A stretch of DNA of 18,591 nt from Actinomyces sp. (GTDB lineage: Bacteria; Actinomycetota; Actinomycetes; Actinomycetales; Actinomycetaceae). Location of the stretch: NCBI RefSeq assembly GCF_030530635.1, contig NZ_JAUMUL010000068.1, forward strand, positions 1 to 18,591, read 5' to 3'. Numbering within the stretch: position 1 is the stretch's first letter; each line of letters starts with the position of its first letter. Shown piece by piece: positions 13,074-18,591 of the stretch. The notes below the pieces were generated by a model. It saw only the letters and a program-made list of their open reading frames with translations. It did not search any database and was not told the origin of the DNA. The position numbers and the translations under genes were made by a program.

Positions 13074-16000
13074 GTGCGCCACCACCGATCCGCACCCCCT
13101 GAACGGCACCCTGAGCAGCCGGTGCGTCGCCGCCCCATCGCCGTCGCAGTGACGGCTCTCGCGGCTCTCGCCCTGCTCGTACCGGCCGCGACCACGCCTG
13201 CCGCAGCCACGCCGACCGCCGCCGCGACCGCCCATCCCGCCGTCCCGGACCTGACCGTTGGAGGCTCCGACACCGATCCGAGCGTCAAGATCACCCGCGA
13301 CATCATCCTCCCGGATGGCACTCGGGCCGAAACCATTGAGAACCAATGGTTCGTCGAACTCTCCTCGCCGGCCATCGCCGTCGGCGGCAACGCCGCCACC
13401 GTGATCGCCGAGCAGAACCAGTTGAACGTCGCCATGATGCAGGCGGGTATCGACGCCGAGGTCACCACCACGTACGGGGACCTGTGGAACGGCGTCGCCC
13501 TCGTGGCTGACGATGCCGCCATCGAATCCCTGGCCGAACTGGACCAGGTGGCCTCCATCAAGCCGGTGATCAGCATCCCGGAGCCCGTGGAGGAGACCGC
13601 CGCCGATCCGCGTACCGCCCAGGAGCAGGAAGAGGGGGTGGTGACCCCCCAGATGTCAACGGCGCTGGATCTCACCGGCGCCGACATAGCCCAGTCCGAA
13701 CTCGGCTACACCGGAGACGGCGTCAAGATCGGCATCATCGACTCCGGTGTCGACTACGACCACACCGAGTTCGGCGGCACCGGCACCCCGGGTGAGGGCG
13801 CCACCGAGGGGGACGGCTCCAGCAACTTCCCCAACGCCAAGATAACGGCCGGATACGACTTCGTTGGCGACTCCTTTGGTGATCCGGTAGTGGCGGAGGT
13901 GGCCCCCCAGATCTCCTATCGCCCCATTCCGGACCCCTACCCCGATGACTGCTCCGGCCACGGCACCCACGTCGCCGGCATCGCCGCCGCGTCGGGCGCA
14001 GCCGGCACCGAGGAGATCACCGGCGTCGCCCCCGACGCGCAGATCGGTGCCTACCGGATATTCGGCTGCAAAGGCAGTTCCACCGCCGTGGTCATGGTTG
14101 CCGCCATGCAGCGGGCCGCCGCCGATGGCATGGACATCGTCAACCTCTCTGTCAGCGCCGACTACATGCTGATGACCGACTACCCGATCACCGCCGCCGC
14201 CGAATCGCTCGCCAACCAGGGCGTCGTTGTCACCGCCGCCCAGGGCAACGCCGGTGAGGCCGGCGTCTGGAGCATGGGATCGCCCGCCGCGGCCGAGCAC
14301 GTTCTGGCCGCCGGCAGTATCGACAACACCATCGCGTTCAGCCACTACCTGACCGTCTCCTCCGACTCCGTCGGCGCCGACGGCCGGTTCCCCTACGTCG
14401 TCGCCGAGGGGCACGTCGGCACCGTGCAGCGCAACGACGACGTCCGCTACCCGCTCGTAGCCTCCGGGGACCTGGAGGCTGATGGCGGCGACGAGGTAAC
14501 TGACGCCTCCCTGCTGTGCGAACCCGCTGACGCCGACGCCTTCGCGGGCAGGTTCGTGCTAGTGCGTCGCGGCGTCTGCGACTTCTTCACCAAGGCCGCC
14601 AACGCCGAGGCCGCCGGAGCCGCCGGAATCGTCTTCGACAACTCCGCCCCCGCCCAGCTCGGCGTGCGCCTGGGCAGCCGCAACGGCGTCGTCATCTCCA
14701 TCCCGGTGGTTGCCATCAGCCAGGCATCCGGTGATGCCATCCGCGCCGAGTTGGCCGGGGACTCTCAACTGACCTTCATTGAGGAGCCCGCCGAGTTCAA
14801 CACCACCACCGGCGGGCGGGTCTCCGCCTTCAGCGCCTGGGGTCTGAACTCCGACCTCGGTCTCAAGCCCGACGTCGTCGCCCCCGGCGGCTACCTATGG
14901 TCCACCTGGCCCCTGGAGCAGGGCGGTTACCGCTCCTCCTCGGGTACCTCCATGTCCTCCCCGTACCTGGCCGGCGCGGCCGCCCTGATAATGCAGGCGC
15001 ATCCCGATATCCGGCAGGCCGGCGGCACCGCCCCGGTCGACGCCGTCGCCTGGCGGCTGCGCTCCACCGCCACCCCACTGGCATGGGCGGGTGCGGACGA
15101 CGCGGGCCTGCTCGAACCGGTCGCTCACCAGGGCGCCGGACTGATCAACGTCGATGCCGCCATCCAGGCCACCACCGCCACCAGCGCCTCCGTCCTCAAC
15201 CTCGGTGAGTCCGAGCACCACCCGGACGGAAACACCCAGGAGGTCACCCTGACCAACCATGCGGACAGGGAGGTCACCTACACGCTGTCACACACCGACG
15301 CCGTCACCGTCACCGGTCCCGCCTCCGCCCCCCAGCAGGGCACCACCACTGCGGCGACCGTCTCCACCGACGGCTCTAAGGTCACGATCCCTGCGGGCGG
15401 CTCCGCCACCGTATCGGTCACCATCACCGCCCCCGCCGACGGCGCCGACGGCGACCTCTACGGCGGCTGGGTGGTGGCTACCCCCGACGACGCCTCCCGC
15501 ACCATCCGCATCCCCTACTCGGGTGTGGTGGGCAACCTGGCCGCCGCTCAGGTATTCGGTGGCGCAACCGGCATTGTCAACATGGACGCAAGTCCCGTCG
15601 ACACCGGCAGCTACGTGTTCGGCGACTCCACCCGCACCACCGAGGGCGCCTACGAGGACCTGCCCGTCGTGCTCGTAGAGCCGCTGATCCCCTACCGCGG
15701 GGCCGTGTTGGAGGTCTCCCGGGTCTACAACGACGGCACCGTCACCTACCTCGGGCCGGCCGCATCCGACACGGAGTGGCGTGTACGAGGCCAGAACGTC
15801 GGGTACGTCTGGTTCGGCGGTTACTACGACGCCGACGGCAACCTGCAGCAGGCACCCACCGGCAGCTACATACTGACCATGCGTGTGTGCCCGATCGGGG
15901 GCGACACGTCGGTGGCCACCGACTGGGCCGCCTGGACCTCCCCGGAGATCACCATCGACTGGAAGACCGCCGGCTACCTGCCGCAGTCGTCCTTGACGGT

Positions 16001-16700
16001 GACCTCACCCGAAGGCGCCGAGGCAGCCGTGGATGACAACATCTTCACAGACGTCGCCTCAACTTCCGCCGATGCGAGTCACACGATCGACCTCGGGGGC
16101 GTCTACGACGTCTCCAAGGTCCACTACACACCCGAGCAAGGCAGTAACTCCAGTCGTGCCACGAGAGTGACCGCGCATGTGTCCACTGATGGTGAGAACT
16201 GGGAGTCCGCGGGCACAGTGGAGATCGAGTTCGACCGCCGGATATCGATCCGCCCGGTACCGATCATTTTGGAACTCGATCAGGCCGTGCGCGGGCGCTA
16301 TGTGCGCGTGGATCTGACCAGCGTCGCTCCATATGCGGCGAGCGGCGTGTCCGCCGCCGAGTTGCGTGTAGCCGGCGAACTGGCGCAGGTGGAACCGATC
16401 GGGCCTTCGAGCCCCTCCGCCCCCGGAACGGACACCGTTACGGCACCGCCGGCTGAACCGTCTGCGGGAACGGGAACGCGGTCGGCGTCCGAAGGCTCAG
16501 GCGGAGGCGCCGGCCCGACGGGAGCGGCCGGACCGCAGACCGAGGCGTCTCGTCCGGACACGGGCAACGCGACGGTCGTCAAGGTCCGCGACCGGTCTCT
16601 GGCCCGGACCGGTGCGTACACCGCGCTCGGCCTGGTTGCCGTGGCTCTGACGCTCGGCGGCGCGGTGCTGCTGTGGATGCGTCGCCGCCACCGCATCTGA
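13074..16700 (+). CDS. Secreted, wall-anchored subtilisin-like serine protease (S8) with PA and F5/8-type domains
   Basis: Cell-surface endopeptidase of 1208 residues. GTG 13074 is chosen because AGGAAG lies 7 bases before it and a signal peptide follows at once (basic region, then VAVTALAALALLVPAA); an in-frame ATG at 13008 lacks such support. Domains: an I9-like propeptide at about 92-170; an S8 catalytic domain with Asp223 (GIIDSGVDYDH), His296 (SGHGTHVAG), oxyanion Asn392 and Ser626 (SGTSMSSP); a PA domain inserted at about 455-565, explaining the long Asn-Ser gap; a fibronectin-like segment from about 700; a discoidin-like F5/8 type C domain at about 985-1100; and a Pro/Ser/Thr/Gly-rich linker. 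The C-terminus is LARTG at 1176-1180, a hydrophobic helix and MRRRHRI, a class E (LAxTG) sortase signal. It resembles C5a-peptidase-type proteases; the substrate is unknown. It is transcribed alone. Confidence 0.92.
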   Translation: MRHHRSAPPERHPEQPVRRRPIAVAVTALAALALLVPAATTPAAATPTAAATAHPAVPDLTVGGSDTDPSVKITRDIILPDGTRAETIENQWFVELSSPAIAVGGNAATVIAEQNQLNVAMMQAGIDAEVTTTYGDLWNGVALVADDAAIESLAELDQVASIKPVISIPEPVEETAADPRTAQEQEEGVVTPQMSTALDLTGADIAQSELGYTGDGVKIGIIDSGVDYDHTEFGGTGTPGEGATEGDGSSNFPNAKITAGYDFVGDSFGDPVVAEVAPQISYRPIPDPYPDDCSGHGTHVAGIAAASGAAGTEEITGVAPDAQIGAYRIFGCKGSSTAVVMVAAMQRAAADGMDIVNLSVSADYMLMTDYPITAAAESLANQGVVVTAAQGNAGEAGVWSMGSPAAAEHVLAAGSIDNTIAFSHYLTVSSDSVGADGRFPYVVAEGHVGTVQRNDDVRYPLVASGDLEADGGDEVTDASLLCEPADADAFAGRFVLVRRGVCDFFTKAANAEAAGAAGIVFDNSAPAQLGVRLGSRNGVVISIPVVAISQASGDAIRAELAGDSQLTFIEEPAEFNTTTGGRVSAFSAWGLNSDLGLKPDVVAPGGYLWSTWPLEQGGYRSSSGTSMSSPYLAGAAALIMQAHPDIRQAGGTAPVDAVAWRLRSTATPLAWAGADDAGLLEPVAHQGAGLINVDAAIQATTATSASVLNLGESEHHPDGNTQEVTLTNHADREVTYTLSHTDAVTVTGPASAPQQGTTTAATVSTDGSKVTIPAGGSATVSVTITAPADGADGDLYGGWVVATPDDASRTIRIPYSGVVGNLAAAQVFGGATGIVNMDASPVDTGSYVFGDSTRTTEGAYEDLPVVLVEPLIPYRGAVLEVSRVYNDGTVTYLGPAASDTEWRVRGQNVGYVWFGGYYDADGNLQQAPTGSYILTMRVCPIGGDTSVATDWAAWTSPEITIDWKTAGYLPQSSLTVTSPEGAEAAVDDNIFTDVASTSADASHTIDLGGVYDVSKVHYTPEQGSNSSRATRVTAHVSTDGENWESAGTVEIEFDRRISIRPVPIILELDQAVRGRYVRVDLTSVAPYAASGVSAAELRVAGELAQVEPIGPSSPSAPGTDTVTAPPAEPSAGTGTRSASEGSGGGAGPTGAAGPQTEASRPDTGNATVVKVRDRSLARTGAYTALGLVAVALTLGGAVLLWMRRRHRI

Positions 16701-16709
16701 GAACGACCT

Positions 16710-16760
16710 GACGCGACGGCGGCCGGAGGTGATGCCTGTCCCTCCGGCCGCCGTCGCGTC
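16710..16760 (+). terminator. Strong terminator after the subtilase gene
   Basis: A perfect 20-bp inverted repeat (16710-16729 and 16741-16760) with an 11-nt loop starts ten bases after the protease stop. The stem is very GC-rich (GACGCGACGG outermost). There is no strong T run after it. It could act on both strands. Confidence 0.85.
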
Positions 16761-16813
16761 GGTGCTTCTGTCGTCGCGCATCAAGGCTGTGCCCAGACTC
16801 ACGGCTCGAGGAT

Positions 16814-16842
16814 TTGTGGGTGTCGGGATGGGCGAGTAATGT
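16814..16842 (+). promoter_or_regulatory. Promoter of tRNA-Arg(ACG)
   Basis: TTGTGG (16814-16819), a 17-nt spacer and TAATGT (16837-16842) form a good housekeeping promoter. The start would be near 16849, about 16 bases before the tRNA. Confidence 0.6.
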
Positions 16843-16864
16843 TCCGGAATGTCCGAACCGGATT

Positions 16865-16937
16865 GCGCCAGTAGCTCAATGGATAGAGCATCTGACTACG
16901 GATCAGAAGGTTGGGGGTTCGAGTCCCTTCTGGCGCA
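16865..16937 (+). tRNA. tRNA-Arg(ACG)
   Basis: Standard 73-nt cloverleaf. The acceptor GCGCCAG pairs with CTGGCGC (16930-16936), with discriminator A at 16937. The D-arm is AGCTCAATGGATAGAGC. The anticodon stem TCTGA/TCAGA carries loop CTACGGA with anticodon ACG at 16898-16900; A34 is normally deaminated to inosine by TadA to read CGU, CGC and CGA. The T-arm is GGGGGTTCGAGTCCC-like. The 3' CCA is not encoded (CCG follows), unlike the two tRNA-Ser genes. Confidence 0.95.
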
Positions 16938-16940
16938 CCG

Positions 16941-16983
16941 ACGCCCCGTCATCGGCTGAACAGTCGGTGTTGCGGGGCGTTTT
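16941..16983 (+). terminator. Intrinsic terminator after tRNA-Arg
   Basis: ACGCCCCG (16941-16948) pairs with CGGGGCGT (16973-16980) and is followed by TTT, making TTTT with the last stem base. An inner CGGCTG/CAGTCG stem around AA extends the structure. It begins three bases after the tRNA. Confidence 0.75.
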
Positions 16984-17031
16984 CCATGCCTGCCTGCTCC
17001 TGCCGCGTTCCACGTTCCTCGGTGTGGACCG

Positions 17032-17058
17032 GTGACCGAAGCCGGACCGCCGTAGACT
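17032..17058 (+). promoter_or_regulatory. Promoter giving a probable leaderless guaB1 transcript
   Basis: TAGACT at 17053-17058 matches TAnnnT and ends only six bases before the GTG start at 17065, so transcription should begin at or next to the start codon. A weak -35 (GTGACC, 17032-17037) lies 15 bases upstream. No Shine-Dalgarno sequence is present, which fits a leaderless mRNA. Confidence 0.5.
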
Positions 17059-17064
17059 CTCCCG

Positions 17065-18510
17065 GTGAAGTTCCTCAACGGCATGGCACCCACCTTCGAC
17101 CTGACCTACGACGACGTATTCATGGTTCCCTCCCGCTCCGCCGTGGGTTCACGCACCGGCGTGGATCTGACCACCGACGACGCCAGCGGCACCACCATTC
17201 CGTTGGTGGTGGCCAATATGACGGCCGTGGCCGGCAAGCGCATGGCGGAGACCGTCGCCCGCCGCGGCGGCATCGCCATCATCCCCCAGGACATCCCGCT
17301 CGACGTCGTCGTAGACACGGTCGCCCAGGTCAAGGCCTCCCACCTGGTCTACGACACCCCGGTGACGGTTAAGCCGCACCACACCTGCGGCTACGCCCTC
17401 GGCCTTATCCCCAAGCGCGCCCACGGGGCCGCCGTCGTCGTCGACGCCGGCACCAACGCGCCCATTGGCATGGTGGACATGGGCGACGTGAGCGGCGTCG
17501 ACCGCTTCACCCAGGTGCGGCGGGTGATGAGCACCGAGCTGGTCACCCTGCCGGAGGGGATCGACCCGCGCGAGGCCTTCAGCCGCCTTAAGGCCGCCCG
17601 CCGCACCCTGGCGCCGGTGGTGGGCGCCGACGGCGGCCTGGTGGGTATGCTCACTCGCTCCGGGGCCGTGCGCTCCACCATCTACCGGCCCGCCGTCGAC
17701 GCCGCCGGCCGGTTGCGCGTGGGCGCCGCCATCGGCATGAACGGGGACCCGGCACGCCGCGCGGTCGAACTCGCCGACGCCGGGGTGGACGTGATCGTCG
17801 TCGACACCGCCCACGGGCACCAGGACCGCATGGGGGAGGTGGTCCGAGCCGTGCGGGCCGCCCTGCCCGGCGCCTTCCCGATCGTCGCCGGCAATGTGGT
17901 CACCGCCGCCGGCGTGCGCGACCTGGTCGACGCCGGCGCGTCCATCGTCAAGGTGGGGGTGGGCCCGGGCGCCATGTGCACCACCCGCATGCAGACTGGC
18001 GTGGGCCGCCCACAGTTCTCCGCCGTCCTGGAGTGCAGCCGGGAGGCGGAGCGCCTGGGCGCGCACGTGTGGGCCGACGGCGGGGTGCGTCACCCGCGCG
18101 ACGTCGCCCTGGCGCTCGCGGCAGGCGCCTCCAATGTGATGATCGGCTCCTGGTTCGCCGGCACCCACGAGTCCCCGGGTGACATTCAGTACGACGCCGA
18201 CGGCCGCGCCTACAAGGAGAGCTTCGGCATGGCCTCGGCCCGGGCGGTGGCTGACCGCACCGAGGGTGAGGACGCCTTCGACCGCGCCCGCAAGGCCCTG
18301 TTCGAGGAGGGCATCAGCGCCGGCCGCATGTACCTCAGCCCCGAGCGCCCCGGTGTGGAGGACCTGATCGACTCCATCGTGGCGGGCGTGCGCAGCTCCT
18401 TCACCTACGCCGGCGCGAGTTCCATCCCGGAGTTCCGCGAGCGGGCGATTGTAGGCATCCAGTCGGCCTCCGGCTACCGCGAGGGCGCCCCGGTGCCGGT
18501 GAGTTGGTAG
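17065..18510 (+). CDS. guaB1: GuaB1-family IMP dehydrogenase-related protein (probable GMP reductase)
   Basis: Cytoplasmic TIM-barrel enzyme of the IMPDH/GMP reductase superfamily, 481 residues, beginning KFLNG and LTYDDVFMVPSRSAVGSR as in actinobacterial GuaB1. Mycobacterial GuaB1 acts as a GMP reductase, returning GMP to IMP for purine salvage; the same role is inferred here. The active-site loop is GPGAMCTTRMQTGVG with catalytic Cys305. The phosphate-binding and nucleotide region includes DGGVRHPRDVALALAAGAS. A CBS-like pair at about residues 110-210 (VMSTELVTLPEGIDPREAFS, then LAPVVGADGGLVGMLTRSG) is a likely purine-nucleotide regulatory module. The GTG at 17065 is required by the conserved N-terminus and has no ribosome-binding site, fitting a leaderless mRNA. 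It ends at TAG 18508-18510 and stands alone. Confidence 0.93.
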   Translation: MKFLNGMAPTFDLTYDDVFMVPSRSAVGSRTGVDLTTDDASGTTIPLVVANMTAVAGKRMAETVARRGGIAIIPQDIPLDVVVDTVAQVKASHLVYDTPVTVKPHHTCGYALGLIPKRAHGAAVVVDAGTNAPIGMVDMGDVSGVDRFTQVRRVMSTELVTLPEGIDPREAFSRLKAARRTLAPVVGADGGLVGMLTRSGAVRSTIYRPAVDAAGRLRVGAAIGMNGDPARRAVELADAGVDVIVVDTAHGHQDRMGEVVRAVRAALPGAFPIVAGNVVTAAGVRDLVDAGASIVKVGVGPGAMCTTRMQTGVGRPQFSAVLECSREAERLGAHVWADGGVRHPRDVALALAAGASNVMIGSWFAGTHESPGDIQYDADGRAYKESFGMASARAVADRTEGEDAFDRARKALFEEGISAGRMYLSPERPGVEDLIDSIVAGVRSSFTYAGASSIPEFRERAIVGIQSASGYREGAPVPVSW

Positions 18511-18591
18511 CGCTCCCGATCGACTATTCTCGCCCCTCCCCGCCCCCACTCGCCGAGGTCGGTAGATGTTACGTGCCGAGTTCGGTGGATG

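Noticed and set aside
17149..18549. Long - strand open frame opposite guaB1
   Set aside because: Histidine/glycine/alanine-rich shadow of a high-GC gene, with no domain signature.
18511..18591. Feature in the terminal 81 bases
   Set aside because: No gene, hairpin or promoter could be supported in this short end segment.

Overview
The window is high-GC actinobacterial DNA, most consistent with Actinomyces or a close relative. The signs are very GC-rich third codon positions, GTG starts, TAnnnT -10 elements, an LAxTG-type wall-sorting signal and a GuaB1-type IMP dehydrogenase-like gene. The genus is an inference from gene content, not a database match.

Layout. (1) 1-2913: the end of serS, a Cof-type HAD phosphatase and an ABC-type solute-binding lipoprotein, all on + and tightly packed. 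(2) 2914-3931: no intact gene; scars of mobile DNA (an ISL3-like terminus, a 28-nt imperfect inverted repeat, a frameshifted IS110-family transposase tail). (3) 3932-5609: a two-gene ABC-2 type exporter (ATPase plus six-helix permease) of visibly lower GC (32/60 at 4381-4440, 31/60 at 5041-5100, against 46/60 at 7201-7260), probably acquired. (4) 5730-8661: core-like metabolic genes: a RutE-like nitroreductase, an AGE-superfamily sugar isomerase and a HutC-type GntR regulator. (5) 8662-12540: a gene graveyard on the - strand. It holds a decayed MFS transporter, a polyol/alcohol dehydrogenase cut off after 230 residues and joined in frame to the tail of a PfkB kinase, and a decayed AbiEii-like nucleotidyltransferase with its partner gene. 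Next to these lies a striking array of eight 9-bp motifs at exact 19-bp spacing, four in each orientation about a central hairpin. (6) 12570-18510: two tRNA-Ser genes, a 1208-residue secreted and wall-anchored subtilase with a strong terminator, tRNA-Arg(ACG) with its own promoter and terminator, and a probably leaderless guaB1.

How the parts relate. The isomerase and the following GntR regulator may form a small sugar-utilisation unit. The transporter-dehydrogenase-kinase remnant looks like a former polyol or sugar operon (uptake, oxidation, phosphorylation) now lost by point mutation plus an internal deletion. The tRNA-Ser pair borders the decayed zone, which fits tRNA loci as sites of gene turnover. 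The best candidate for something undescribed is the symmetric 19-bp-period array at 8932-9084. Its organisation recalls plasmid partition sites or iterons more than any coding or CRISPR structure.
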